Notes: generated by a model from the letters alone, not told the origin. Shown: positions 8,261 to 18,227, numbered from the stretch's first letter. The stretch is DNA of 64,000 nt from Xenorhabdus indica (GCF_014467235.1 NZ_NKHP01000019.1:1-64000); one strand, 5' to 3'. Made by a program: numbers and translations.

Positions 8261-9232
8261 TTACTCTTTTTTCTCTGCCGTGGCGATCCAGGCAGCGCAA
8301 AACAGGGTCAGTCGGGCAAAGAAATAGAAAAATGCCATCAGGCCAATTACTGAGCCAAAGGCTGCGCCAGAAGGTGAACTGGCAAGGCGTGGCAGCATCA
8401 TGGTCATAATCGATTTGATGATCTCAAACCCAATGGCGGCCATTAATGTTCCCTGAAGCAGGGCTTTCCGCTCAGGCCGATGACGAGGTAAGATCCACAA
8501 TATCCATAGAAATAATAAATAATTGGCGGAAATGGAAATCGTCATGCCAATGGATGTCCATACGGGGCGTAGCCATTCGATACTTTCTAAGCCAAGCGCA
8601 TGGACTATGGTTGCCTGAGCAGAGCCAGCGATGGAGTTTAGGGAAAGTGTTATCACTAATGCGAATAGCAGGCCAAACAGAGAGAAAACATCCCGGATAT
8701 ATTGAGAGTAGATTTCTTCTTTATCTTCGTGGTTACGTTCCCAGACATCACGGGACTGAGCTCGGATCGCTTCCCGCAGATTGCCGACCCAATTCACGCC
8801 TGAGTAGAGCGCGATCGCCAAGCCTGTCAATCCAACGGTTGTCCTCTGTTTTATGGCAGTATCCACACTGTTTTTCAATGTATTTGCCAGCGTTGGGTCG
8901 CTGATGCTATTGGCAATACCGTTGATGAGTTTTGCCAGCAAATCAGGATTGGAAGCCAGTACAAAACCTGCGATAGCAAAAGAGAGCATCAGTATTGGGA
9001 TCAGTGACAGAAAGGAGAAATAGGTAATCGCTGCACCAAACTGACTTCCCATTCGATCATTGAAACGTTGAGCTGCCCGGATAAGATGGGCAATAAATGG
9101 TATGTGGCGGATATCGTTGCCAATGCGGATCGTCACCGAAAGCGCTTTTTTGCTGCCATCTAGCCCTTTCTGTAATGGTGTGTTGGTTGTTCCTTTGCTG
9201 GAATGTTCCCTTTTTTCGAAATCATTTGGCAT
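8261..9232 (-). CDS. yhjD: Inner membrane protein YhjD (YihY/BrkB family)
   Basis: The protein follows E. coli YhjD closely: IPFIAHLIRAAQRFNDRMGS, FGAAITYFSFLSLIPILMLS, TTVGLTGLAIALYSGVNWVG, LREAIRAQSRDVWER and the C-terminal GAAFGSVIGLMAFFYFFARL. About six membrane segments are visible. YihY/BrkB proteins are poorly understood; E. coli yhjD has been linked to lipid A/Kdo-related transport through a suppressor mutation. The start is placed at 9232 (MPND), behind AAGGGGAT; an upstream in-frame ATG at 9310 would add 26 residues with a duplicated HIRYSHIR stretch and no good ribosome site. This is the core-genome gene at the left border of the haemolysin/T6SS island. Confidence 0.92.
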   Translation of the reverse strand: MPNDFEKREHSSKGTTNTPLQKGLDGSKKALSVTIRIGNDIRHIPFIAHLIRAAQRFNDRMGSQFGAAITYFSFLSLIPILMLSFAIAGFVLASNPDLLAKLINGIANSISDPTLANTLKNSVDTAIKQRTTVGLTGLAIALYSGVNWVGNLREAIRAQSRDVWERNHEDKEEIYSQYIRDVFSLFGLLFALVITLSLNSIAGSAQATIVHALGLESIEWLRPVWTSIGMTISISANYLLFLWILWILPRHRPERKALLQGTLMAAIGFEIIKSIMTMMLPRLASSPSGAAFGSVIGLMAFFYFFARLTLFCAAWIATAEKKE

Positions 9233-9396
9233 TACATCCCCTTGGCTTTGCCTGATATGACTGTACCTGATATGACTGTAATGTAGCCCATTATAGCCGC
9301 CCTCTTCCAAGTTACAGCTTTATCATGTTTACTTATCCCAATCCTATTGCCAGAGAGGGGAAAGGGGTGAGGATAATTGGTTGGCCGAATAGGGGA

Positions 9397-9431
9397 AAAG
9401 TACGGTAGCTACGCTGCCGGCTACCGTACTA
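9397..9431 (-). terminator. Terminator of the haemolysin operon
   Basis: AGTACGGTAGC (9399-9409) pairs perfectly with GCTACCGTACT (9420-9430). In the minus direction the stem is followed by TTTTCCCC. It lies about 40 bases beyond the tpsA stop. Confidence 0.7.
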
Positions 9432-9470
9432 TGTATTATGTGCGATGTGAGTGAATTAAAGAGAGGTCAA

Positions 9471-12400
9471 TTAATCCAACGGGTGATCCTTGATCCAACT
9501 ATGTGTAGCGGGTATTTCTGTATTGTGATTCTCATTTTTCACGAAAGGCATTTTGCCGGAGAAGACATTTTTCTGAGCTTCGTTAGCAAGACCTGCGATG
9601 GAATCCGGCAAGTTAACTCCCATATTTTTACTTCTATCGTAGCCTGTTACAGATTGATGCTCGATTTGCCGGGTATTAACGGATACCTGCCCTTGTGTGC
9701 TGTCAATCCGGCTGCCGATTAATTGGGTTTTACCCGCGACGTCCAGATTCACTCCATTAGCACCGTTGATGGTTGATTGCTCACCAATGGTTTCCTGATC
9801 GAGAGTATCGTAATTACTCTTGAGTTTCCCATTGTATCCTTTGAAGGCCGCGGTCAGGCGATCAGTCAGACTTGGGGCTTCCGCATTGGTTTTTTCATCA
9901 TTGGTTGCCGCTGTTTCAGGTGAGTTTTCGGGTAAGTTGCTGTCAGCAATCGGTAGTGTTGTTTTATGAGAATTATCTCCTTTGACGGTTTTGCTATACC
10001 CTAATCCTGCATCCAGACCGACATTCAGGCTATCAGTTCTATTTTTGAGACTTTCAACATTAAGGTTGCCACCGATATTACCCGTCACTTGATCTGCGGT
10101 AATATTAGTTCCCTTGAGGGATGTGTCCTGGGCACTGGTCAATACAACATGACCACCAGAAACCTGGCTGTTATGGTGAGTGACTTTGTTCAGGTGATCG
10201 ACACCGAATTTAACTCCACCACCAATATCGTATTTGCTGTCGATGATGCTGTTATTTGTTTCTCCATTATCTCCCGTACTATCACTGCCTTCATTGTTAC
10301 GGACTTTACTGGATACGCCACCTTTGCCTTTAACGTCAAAGTTCCAGCCATTACTGTTAACTGTATCCTGAGCAGCAGCCAGTTCAATTCCACCACGTTG
10401 CGCAGTTAAATCCACTTGTTTACCAGAGACATTCGCACCTTGTAGTGTCAAATTATTGCCCGCATTCAGATTGATACCTTGCCCGCCGGTGATAGCACTG
10501 GTCTGGGCTGTAGTACTGTTCTGTTGGCTGGTGTTATAGCCTGCGCCTGCACTGCCACTGAAGTTTTTACCATCTGGATTAGTGCCTACAGTTAGGGAAA
10601 GTTCTCCATTATAGCCGTAATTGTTTTGTTCCCTGTGGTTGGTAGCCTGATTGAACTGAATATTTCCGCCAGAATTAACGTTTGTTCCGCCATTGCCCGC
10701 ATTCATGGATGTTCCCTGATAACGTGCGTCTCTGGTCACCTGAACGTGAATACCATTTTGGGCATTAATACCACTGGTAACGGCATGATTATCGCTGGTG
10801 GATGTTGCCTGATAGCTGCCGTTACCTTTGCCATTGACAGAAAGGTCACTGCCTGTGCTGGTGTAAATGCGCAGACGAGCGTCGCCAACAGTATTAGATG
10901 AATTGCTGTTCTGACGATTGTAGGCTGCTTCACTGGTATGGCTGCCCGCAGTTAGTGACACGCCGCCTTTATTCGCCTGATACTGGGTTCCTTGATCGTA
11001 AATATCTCCATTGGTGGTTACTTTGATATCATCAGCTTTAACAGTAGTTACTACAGCATTTGATTGATAAGTATTGGTGTTATTGCTTTTGCCATTCATG
11101 GCAAGCTCAAGACCCGCATTTGGCAATCCGGTTTTTGAGATCGCGGTATCCAATTTCCCGTCTGTTGCCGCTTTAGCCGTTTTTTCCACCGGGCGGGACG
11201 TTGCACTGTAATCGGCTGAACCACTGATTTCACCACCTACCTGTAATTGGCTTGTAGACGCTGATTCTGTATTGGCCGTCGCAACATTTTTAATGCTGCC
11301 CGCATTCGCCTGATAAGTTCCTTGTACCTGATACTGAGTGCCTTGTTGTTTCAGTTCTCCCATTGCGTTCAGTTCAAGGTTGCCATTGACTTGAGCGTTT
11401 GACACTACCGCAGTAGTACGGTTCTGGGAATAAACATTATTGGAATACCCCCCTTCGGCTCCACCCCCGATCCTATCCATGCCACCAGTAGCGAATACAC
11501 CGCCACGGACTTTGGCTTGTGAATTTTCGGTTGTTGCATGATCTTCTGCTGCCAGCAATGCGATATTATCGCCTGTAATTTTGGCATCACCCTGTGTTGT
11601 GACTAGCTTTGTGCTTGTGATAGTGACATTTTTTCCTGAGTTAATGGAAAGGTGACCACCCTGCAACTCGGCTTGATGTTGTGCAGTGGAATGGGTGTTC
11701 TGGTTATCGGAGGTATGCTCAAAACCTACACCAGCGCGGTATTGCTTATCTTTCGTCTCATTAGCGTAATAGTTCCAGCCAAGATTGGTTTTTTCCTGCT
11801 GATACTTATTTTGTGCATCAAAGGCAAGTACATTGATATTGCCTGATGTGTTCAGATTAAGTTCACCTGCGCTTTTCGCCAGACTGCCAATAACATTGAT
11901 ATCTTTGTTACTGAGTAACTTCAGGTCAGTATCAGAAATTAACTGGCTACCGGAACTGGTTTGCTGGTTTGTTTGTTCCTGATTGGAATTTTTGGTGATA
12001 TTAAAGATTGTTCCCTTTCTCTCATCAATCTTTTTATAGGCATGATTAACGGCATTATCGATGACTAACTGCCCATCATTAGCTTCAACATACGCTCCTT
12101 GTTGCGCTTTTACCTTACTGCCGGTAATCGTGACACCATTTATTCCATTCAGTAGTAAATGCCCATCTGCCTTGATGTCAGAAGCATGGTGTGTTTCCAC
12201 TTTATCCTGGTTGTCTTTATTACTGCCACCTGCAATGCCACCCCAATAGTGTTTATTTTTCTCAACGTGAAGATCATTGACGAGAGATTGCGTAGTGACT
12301 TTTACCTGTTGCCCCGCTGAAACAATCAGGTTTTTGCCTGAATGTACCTGAGAGCCGATAATTTCGGCATTAGCTCCTGCGTTGATCCCAATATCTCCCC

Positions 12401-13898
12401 CTGCGTTCAACTCACTGTTGACACTGCGCTGAGTAGTATTGACCGTTGTCCAGTTACCGGTTTGCAGTGCCAGGGAGTGATTTTTTTTATAGCCTGTTTC
12501 AACGGTCATTTCTGATTCCACTAAACCAGCCAGTTTTACATCTTGTTTAGCGGATATGGAAAGTTGGTTTCCGGCGATAATTTTACTGCCAAGCACTTCT
12601 GCATTGCCTTCGTTGGCGGTCAGATGAACATTTTCCCGTGCGTTGAGGGAATTTCCTTCATATTGATATTTTTCATTCTCATTGGTGACATCATACTGCC
12701 AGGATAATCGCCATTTGTTATCGACGTTACGGTTAAGCTGGTGAAGTTGTTGACCATCCAGTTTCAGATTAGCGCCAGTCAGTTTGATATTATCCCCTTC
12801 AATATCGGTTGCCATCACCTGATTATTCTGGTGGGCGACCAGCGTGATGTTCTTACCGGTCAGTTGAGTGCGGGCAATGGATTCGTTAATTTGCTTTTGC
12901 GAGGTATGAACACCACTAAAACGGCTATCATAGTTATCTTCGCCTGTTTCATGTGATGAATTCCGGTTAAGGCGCCCTTGAGACAGCAGGTTTTTACCCT
13001 GCAATATAATATCTCCGCCTTGCAGGTTAGCCGCCTCCAATTTCACGTCACCGTGGGAGGTCAGGTAAATACCATCATCGGCACTCATCTTACCTTGCAG
13101 ATTGACTCCGCTTCCCTCCGCAGTATTCAACAGACGAATACGTCCCGCTTGCATACTACCGAGATAGTAACTATCAAGTGCGTCCATGACAGATTGCTGT
13201 GATGTCAGGATTTGGCCATCCGCTGCAATTTGGTTATTTCCCATTGTGATATTGAGCATTTTTGGGGTGATGACTTTGCCGTTGATATCAACTCTGGGGG
13301 CAATCAGGTTCAGAACATCATTATGGGACAAGCCATTGTTTTTGATATTTAGAGCATTTTGGTTATCGAAATTCTTGAATCCTTGCAGGATACCATTTTC
13401 AACTAACGGGTTACCGACAACCAGAGATGCCTGATTCGTGTTGATAAAGCCACAACCGTTACAGGTGATGCCATTGGGGTTTGCCAGCACATAATCGGCG
13501 GCCATGCCGAAGATCTCTTGTTTACCGAGCAGGAATGAAGGGTTACGGCTGACCACTTCATTCAGAATGATACTGGCGGCTTGCCCATTCAAATTATTAT
13601 TAGCGGATAACTGCCCGGCCAGTTCCGATTGTCCATTAACCAATGAGTTATTTAATACAGCACCCATTTGGTTGACGTTAAAGTCCTGATACTGGTTATG
13701 AGATAAACCCGAATCGGTAGGGGCGACGATATTGACGACTGTAGCGCCTGTTTCTGCAATGGTGACATCCGGGCGATGATCTGCATCACCACCAGGTGTA
13801 ATGCCGTTGGCAAAACTGGTTGAACAAGTTGTCAGAATAATTGCCATTGATGCAGCAAGTTTCCCCGCAGGAGATAATCTGAACTTTTTTCTCTTCAT
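9471..13898 (-). CDS. TpsA family haemolysin/haemagglutinin (XhlA/PhlA/ShlA-like)
   Basis: This 1475-residue exoprotein starts at ATG 13898 after AGAGGT. A signal peptide (residues 1-30, ending SFA) leads to a TPS secretion domain with HNQYQDFNVN, EVVSRNPSFLLG, and NPNGITCNGCGFINTNQ at about 140-156. NPNGI is the TpsB recognition motif; the CNGC pair is typical of the ShlA/HpmA haemolysin branch. The rest is a long filamentous run of N/G/S/T-rich beta-helix repeats (GGNIQFN, LNAGNNLTLQG and similar). No CDI-type VENN motif or toxin tip is seen, so a pore-forming haemolysin is favoured over contact-dependent inhibition. It lies 98 bases after its transporter gene in the same operon. Xenorhabdus XhlA, which lyses insect haemocytes, is the closest functional model; the exact symbol is not certain. 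Confidence 0.88.
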   Translation of the reverse strand: MKRKKFRLSPAGKLAASMAIILTTCSTSFANGITPGGDADHRPDVTIAETGATVVNIVAPTDSGLSHNQYQDFNVNQMGAVLNNSLVNGQSELAGQLSANNNLNGQAASIILNEVVSRNPSFLLGKQEIFGMAADYVLANPNGITCNGCGFINTNQASLVVGNPLVENGILQGFKNFDNQNALNIKNNGLSHNDVLNLIAPRVDINGKVITPKMLNITMGNNQIAADGQILTSQQSVMDALDSYYLGSMQAGRIRLLNTAEGSGVNLQGKMSADDGIYLTSHGDVKLEAANLQGGDIILQGKNLLSQGRLNRNSSHETGEDNYDSRFSGVHTSQKQINESIARTQLTGKNITLVAHQNNQVMATDIEGDNIKLTGANLKLDGQQLHQLNRNVDNKWRLSWQYDVTNENEKYQYEGNSLNARENVHLTANEGNAEVLGSKIIAGNQLSISAKQDVKLAGLVESEMTVETGYKKNHSLALQTGNWTTVNTTQRSVNSELNAGGDIGINAGANAEIIGSQVHSGKNLIVSAGQQVKVTTQSLVNDLHVEKNKHYWGGIAGGSNKDNQDKVETHHASDIKADGHLLLNGINGVTITGSKVKAQQGAYVEANDGQLVIDNAVNHAYKKIDERKGTIFNITKNSNQEQTNQQTSSGSQLISDTDLKLLSNKDINVIGSLAKSAGELNLNTSGNINVLAFDAQNKYQQEKTNLGWNYYANETKDKQYRAGVGFEHTSDNQNTHSTAQHQAELQGGHLSINSGKNVTITSTKLVTTQGDAKITGDNIALLAAEDHATTENSQAKVRGGVFATGGMDRIGGGAEGGYSNNVYSQNRTTAVVSNAQVNGNLELNAMGELKQQGTQYQVQGTYQANAGSIKNVATANTESASTSQLQVGGEISGSADYSATSRPVEKTAKAATDGKLDTAISKTGLPNAGLELAMNGKSNNTNTYQSNAVVTTVKADDIKVTTNGDIYDQGTQYQANKGGVSLTAGSHTSEAAYNRQNSNSSNTVGDARLRIYTSTGSDLSVNGKGNGSYQATSTSDNHAVTSGINAQNGIHVQVTRDARYQGTSMNAGNGGTNVNSGGNIQFNQATNHREQNNYGYNGELSLTVGTNPDGKNFSGSAGAGYNTSQQNSTTAQTSAITGGQGINLNAGNNLTLQGANVSGKQVDLTAQRGGIELAAAQDTVNSNGWNFDVKGKGGVSSKVRNNEGSDSTGDNGETNNSIIDSKYDIGGGVKFGVDHLNKVTHHNSQVSGGHVVLTSAQDTSLKGTNITADQVTGNIGGNLNVESLKNRTDSLNVGLDAGLGYSKTVKGDNSHKTTLPIADSNLPENSPETAATNDEKTNAEAPSLTDRLTAAFKGYNGKLKSNYDTLDQETIGEQSTINGANGVNLDVAGKTQLIGSRIDSTQGQVSVNTRQIEHQSVTGYDRSKNMGVNLPDSIAGLANEAQKNVFSGKMPFVKNENHNTEIPATHSWIKDHPLD

Positions 13899-13996
13899 AT
13901 TATTACCTCTGTTTACTTTCTTTCTTGTGAGTGTGCAGCTACCTTGGAAGAAGGCTTCCAAGTTGGCTACGGTTAAAAAACTGATGATTTAATAAA

Positions 13997-15712
13997 CTAA
14001 AAAGTGTAAGAAAAACGGGTTAATAGTTGCATGGGTTCATCCTTACCTTTATTTTTATGGGCCAGCGTTTTGCCACGGCTCATCTCAACATCGGCGAAAA
14101 AATGTTGATAGCGCAAAGTCATACCAACACTTAATCCCGCATTGCTCTTCCATGATTCCTGTCGGTTGTGGCTTTTGATCTGGCCGATATCTGCGCCGAT
14201 ACGCAGGGTAAGTGAACTTTCAGACAATGGTATTGAGTGGGATAAGGTATTTCTCAGATACCAGCCGTTATCTGCGGAAAGGACGTTATTACTGACCCCC
14301 CGCACCGTATTACGGTCGGTAATATTGAGCCACTCAACACTGGGTAAGCCTTTTGGACTGTACTGAGCGTAAAACTGGCTGTTAAATCGGTACGGCATGG
14401 CAAGTAGTTTGACGTGCTGCTGTAAATTTACCGATAGCTTCCCTTTGGTAAATTGTTTATTCAGGTTGTCTGTGGAGGTTTGGGCACCGAACCACGGTGT
14501 TCCTTGCTCAATACCAGCATCAAAAGTGATAAGACCACTGGGAATAATTTGCAAGTGGCTTATTCCCAGTGAAAACACAGTTAATGTCTGGCTACTGTGC
14601 CTAAGTTTCTCGATACCGAAATAGTTGTTGTAATTCTTATAGACAAATTGACTGTTGACCGTCGAGAGTTGCGATTGATTACGGTGGAATATCCAATCCA
14701 TACGTACGCCCGACTGTTGTGAATTACCGTGCAGTTTGATTGAGTGTTTCGGCAATTTTGGATGGCTTGTATAGCGGGAATAGCTGGTAAAGCCGCTGAA
14801 AGTCACAGCACCGTAAGGGAGCGAATAGAATAGGGTGGCGGCGCGGTTATATTGGGTATTGGGTTTATCGAGAGTACTGACACCGCTGAAGCTGATGAAA
14901 TCTGATAATCCCAGAGGGCTGTCTATACTGGTATTCAGTCGGCCAATCCATTCGCCGGTACTTTTTTGCCCATAGTTATCAGTTATTGTGGTGATCCGCC
15001 ACGGAGTGGAATGCTGATTATGCAGCCTGATGATAGAACCACCATTAACTGAACCGGGCAGAATATCAAGCGTTGTTTTGTTTGATTGCAGACGATTCGA
15101 CTGATCCAGCCCTTGATCCAACTGATTAAGATTCAAAGGTTGATTGATCAATCCGGGGAATAACATCCGGCTGTTGACCCAGTGATCACCGCCTTCAATG
15201 GCTTCGACGAATCCTTCAACAACATTGAGTCCCAATTCTCCACGATGATTGGGGGGAATAAATTGTACCCGTGCCGTAATATAGCCTTTGGCAAGATAGA
15301 GATTAGTGATTTCTGCTGTCAGTTTGTTGATGTCATTGTTAGTAATGCAATGATCGGGTAATGCACTGAGTGTATCTAAATCTGTCAGAGAGAGCAGAGT
15401 CATCCCCTGAAGATAAACACCATTGATATTCAGACAGGGTGAGGCTTCAACCAATACGGGTGATACAGTTTGTGGCGCAGTGGTATCAGTACGATCAATG
15501 AATCCTTGGTGTCGGCGTTGTTCAATTAACCGACCTATTTCTCGTGAACTGTCCTGTAAGGTTCTTCTGGCTTCATCCATGGTGGATTCAACCATAGCGG
15601 ATTCAGCCATAGCGGATTCAGTCATAGATAGTGCAAAGTCGGGTGTTTCAGGCAAAGCGATTACCTGAATAGAGGTAGATAATAAGATGAGGATTGCTGT
15701 TTTTTTAAACAT
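13997..15712 (-). CDS. TpsB family outer-membrane transporter for the haemolysin (XhlB/ShlB-like)
   Basis: This 571-residue protein has an N-terminal signal peptide (MFKKTAILILL...), a POTRA domain at about 90-170 (NGVYLQGMTLLSLTDLDTLS, then YLAKGYITARVQF and LNVVEGFVEAI) and a C-terminal 16-strand-type beta-barrel ending in the aromatic residue of SYTF. The conserved Omp85/TpsB barrel motif is seen as VRGV near residue 475. It would activate and export the haemolysin encoded downstream. ATG 15712 is chosen; a TTG four codons upstream is possible. Just after the signal peptide is a repeated Met-rich stretch (MTESAMAESAMVESTMDEA), unusual for this family. Confidence 0.9.
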   Translation of the reverse strand: MFKKTAILILLSTSIQVIALPETPDFALSMTESAMAESAMVESTMDEARRTLQDSSREIGRLIEQRRHQGFIDRTDTTAPQTVSPVLVEASPCLNINGVYLQGMTLLSLTDLDTLSALPDHCITNNDINKLTAEITNLYLAKGYITARVQFIPPNHRGELGLNVVEGFVEAIEGGDHWVNSRMLFPGLINQPLNLNQLDQGLDQSNRLQSNKTTLDILPGSVNGGSIIRLHNQHSTPWRITTITDNYGQKSTGEWIGRLNTSIDSPLGLSDFISFSGVSTLDKPNTQYNRAATLFYSLPYGAVTFSGFTSYSRYTSHPKLPKHSIKLHGNSQQSGVRMDWIFHRNQSQLSTVNSQFVYKNYNNYFGIEKLRHSSQTLTVFSLGISHLQIIPSGLITFDAGIEQGTPWFGAQTSTDNLNKQFTKGKLSVNLQQHVKLLAMPYRFNSQFYAQYSPKGLPSVEWLNITDRNTVRGVSNNVLSADNGWYLRNTLSHSIPLSESSLTLRIGADIGQIKSHNRQESWKSNAGLSVGMTLRYQHFFADVEMSRGKTLAHKNKGKDEPMQLLTRFSYTF

Positions 15713-16195
15713 CGTAACACCCAAATGACAATGGTTAAGTTGAAATGTAACCTGAGATCGATCAGATATAGTTATAATGGTTCACTAATTAATCATTAAA
15801 GCATAGAAATTATTTTATTTGGCTCTGATTAACGGGAGCAGTCTGTCTTATATGATTATTTATAGTTATATATTTAACTTAACCGTTTACTATCACCCAT
15901 TTTAGTTATGTTTTACCGCATAATTTAGAATTAACTCAAATGAGAAGTAGATTTAATTGAAATTTCAAATAAATGGTGGAAAGACATGAATTTTGTTTTT
16001 TTTAACTTCATGTTTAAAAATGTGACATTGGTTATTAATAGTACATGTGATTATTAATTTATATATTCTTATTTATTGAGAAAATAATCACTATATAAAA
16101 ATCTCACTTTTAAAAAAAACAAAAAAATAAAATATAAACAAGGAAAAAATGAATTAAAGTAAATTAATAGGGGGAGGTAATGTAGGAGAGTATTA
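15713..16195. other. AT-rich intergenic region upstream of the haemolysin operon
   Basis: About 480 bases with no convincing gene. It should hold the minus-strand promoter of the tpsB-tpsA operon, and its composition (many A/T runs) is of the kind silenced by H-NS. No definite promoter or operator was chosen by eye. Confidence 0.5.
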
Positions 16196-16226
16196 TTCAG
16201 CCAATGAATAATATTCATTGGCTGAA
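16196..16226 (-). terminator. Stem-loop past hcp
   Basis: TTCAGCCAATGAAT pairs perfectly with ATTCATTGGCTGAA around a three-base loop. It lies about 45 bases after the hcp stop. The T-run on the minus strand is poor (AATACTC follows), so it may act as an mRNA-stabilising 3' hairpin rather than a strong terminator. Confidence 0.55.
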
Positions 16227-16272
16227 AATTTATTGCTAAAAACTTATTATCTAAAACTTGATGAATAAGATA

Positions 16273-16791
16273 TTAAGCAACAATTGGCGCGCGCCAGTCG
16301 TCAGCACCAGAAGTACCAGCAGTAGTGTGTTCCCACTCGATCTTACGGTAAGAGAGAGAAACACGAACCAGCTGAGTGAATTCAGATTTTGCCGGATCCT
16401 GGCAGTGTGGCATTTTGCAGTCGATGTCAACGATAGTTGCATCTATCAGTTTAGTCGTAAAGAAATGCTCTTGTTTACCTTCGATAGAAGTACGATACCA
16501 CTTCAGTTCTACAGTTGTTAACATTTCGCCGGAAGCCAGTGCGTTGTAAAGCAGAGGAACTGCTTTATTCAGTGCAACGGTGAAGCGGAATGGTTTATGT
16601 GCACGCTGACCAGAAGGCTGACCAGATTGTGGATCAGTTGGAACAGTAACAATGTGGTCAAATTCTTGAACCAGCATTTCGTCTTCGTGACCCTGAACAA
16701 AGATATTGCCTACTGATTCAGCAGTGAATGCGCCAGCAGTGATATTACCCTGAGTTTTTCCGTTGATGGAAATATAACATGGAGTTGGCAT
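16273..16791 (-). CDS. hcp: T6SS tube protein Hcp (TssD)
   Basis: This 172-residue protein is a classic Hcp of the enterobacterial/Vibrio type: MPTPCYISINGKTQGNITAG, FVQGHEDEMLVQEFDH, GQRAHKPFRFTVALNKAVPL, and ELKWYRTS. Hexameric rings of Hcp stack to form the inner tube propelled by sheath contraction and can carry effectors. ATG 16791 is preceded by AGGAT. The gene is divergent from tssB across a 0.9 kb AT-rich gap, so its high-level expression can be set separately from the structural operon. No C-terminal effector extension is present. Confidence 0.95.
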   Translation of the reverse strand: MPTPCYISINGKTQGNITAGAFTAESVGNIFVQGHEDEMLVQEFDHIVTVPTDPQSGQPSGQRAHKPFRFTVALNKAVPLLYNALASGEMLTTVELKWYRTSIEGKQEHFFTTKLIDATIVDIDCKMPHCQDPAKSEFTQLVRVSLSYRKIEWEHTTAGTSGADDWRAPIVA

Positions 16792-17710
16792 ATGAATATC
16801 CTATAAAAATTTACCAATATAAGTGTAAGTGCTCATTCCTTGCGTGATTATTCCATTCATTGATGAAATAAAATTAGCGATGCCGAACACTCGGGGCGAA
16901 TAATAAAGCTGAAATTGTCTAATGCAAAGTTATTTGTAAATTGCAACGCGAGTTCAAATTCAATGACAAATAAAAATTTTATAATCATTGCCGTTGTGAT
17001 ATTTATGACTGAGTTTTTATAAAAAGCAAGATTGTTTTTCTGTATAAAAATTAATCTTCATATTTTTGATTTATATAATTAATTGATAAATAATGTGTTT
17101 TAATTTTTAAATCATATGATTTTTATGATCATTTATAAAGTGTGATGTACGTCAAAAATATGAGTTGGATAAGATTTTTAATGGAGAACAATTAATCTAA
17201 ATAAATAAAAAATATACTTGATAATAATGATAGGACACAAACTTGCAGACTATATTTTATTCATAATATATGAAAAATATTACCTTATATACAATTGACA
17301 GGTAATCGGTCTGTATACTCTTATGGAGAGTAAAGACAAAGTTTTATCTATTTTGCAAGGGGAAAATATTTATAAGTTTCTAGAAAACACGATAAAAGTA
17401 CTAAAAGCCAGAATAGAGGGTGTTATCAATAAGTGTTTTGGCTTTACATCAAAAAAATAAAGTGTCAAACTCGCTATTGACGATTTTTTATATCGATGTT
17501 ACTTCCATGATTGGATAGAATATCTCTGTATCTTTATCTATATGCTGATATATAAAAATCTATTTGTTCCTGCAAATACAGTTGTCTTCCGCAGCCTATT
17601 TCTTTAGGAAAGCCTGCTGCATTTGTTATACGGTTAAACATTGTAATTATTCTCTTTCCAATAATGGGTTGTTAGACAGTTCATGGTTGTATTAGCCAAA
17701 GGGTTGAAAT
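16792..17710. other. Divergent control region between hcp and the T6SS operon
   Basis: About 0.9 kb, very AT-rich, between divergently read hcp and tssB. It must hold both promoters. It contains one 45-codon frame (17323-17460) and a weak GG-N10-GC pattern (GG at 17233-17234, GC at 17245-17246). The length and composition fit binding by H-NS-like silencers and other regulators, which is inference. Confidence 0.5.
17323..17460 (+). CDS. Possible small protein (45 residues), unrecognised
   Basis: ATG at 17323 opens a frame of 45 codons ending TAA at 17460: MESKDKVLSILQGENIYKFL at the start and CFGFTSKK at the end. It is lysine-rich with one amphipathic stretch and no recognised domain. No clear ribosome site is seen before the ATG. 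In DNA this AT-rich, a 45-codon frame can occur by chance. It might be a leader peptide or a decayed gene. Confidence 0.25.
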   Translation: MESKDKVLSILQGENIYKFLENTIKVLKARIEGVINKCFGFTSKK

Positions 17711-18208
17711 ATGAGTAAGAATAGTCCTGGTAGCGTAGCTCCGAAAGAAAGAATTAATATTAAATATGTTCCTAATACTGGCGACCAGACCGCAGAAGTT
17801 GAATTACCTCTGAATCTTCTGGTTATTGGTGACTTGAAAGGAAAGAAAGAAGATACGCCAATTGAAGAACGACAGACCGTTTCCGTTAATAAAAATAATT
17901 TTAATGCGGTAATGAATGAGGCGAACATCAACCTGACTTTTAACGTCCCTAATCGCCTTGAAGAAAATAGTGAAGAAGATCTACCAGTTAATCTGGAAAT
18001 TAAATCACTGAGTGATTTCTCACCGGATAATATCGCTAAGAAGGTACCAGAGCTGAATAAACTGCTGGAACTGCGTGAAGCATTAGTTGCATTAAAAGGC
18101 CCTCTGGGAAATATCCCTGCATTTCGCGCTCGCTTGCAGTCACTGCTGGATGATGAATCCGTTCGTGAGCAACTCCTGAAAGAACTTGAAATCATCAATA
18201 AAAAATAA
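17711..18208 (+). CDS. tssB: T6SS contractile sheath small subunit TssB (VipA)
   Basis: The 165-residue protein has the TssB signature: ERINIKYVPNTGDQTAEVEL, LPLNLLVIGDLKG, FNAVMNEANINLTFNVPNRL and the C-terminal helices LLELREALVALKGPLGNIPA. With TssC it forms the cytoplasmic sheath that contracts and pushes the Hcp tube outward. It is the first gene of a tightly packed operon; tssC follows after 19 bases. Length matches the family. Confidence 0.95.
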   Translation: MSKNSPGSVAPKERINIKYVPNTGDQTAEVELPLNLLVIGDLKGKKEDTPIEERQTVSVNKNNFNAVMNEANINLTFNVPNRLEENSEEDLPVNLEIKSLSDFSPDNIAKKVPELNKLLELREALVALKGPLGNIPAFRARLQSLLDDESVREQLLKELEIINKK

Positions 18209-18227
18209 CTCGTTAAAGGAATTTTAA

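Noticed and set aside
9240-9275. Direct repeat TGATATGACTGTA before yhjD as a regulatory site
   Set aside because: It is two copies only, probably a small slippage duplication, and no factor is known to match it.
9471-13898. CDI toxin (CdiA) reading of the large TPS exoprotein
   Set aside because: No VENN motif, no variable toxin tip and no immunity gene after it. The CNGC pair in the TPS domain is typical of the haemolysin branch.
17229-17248. Sigma-54-like pattern with GG at 17233 and GC at 17245
   Set aside because: Only the GG-N10-GC spacing and TTGC fit; the rest of the -24 element (GGACAC for TGGCAC) is poor, it lies about 465 bases before tssB, and the cluster's VasH-like protein has no AAA+ domain.
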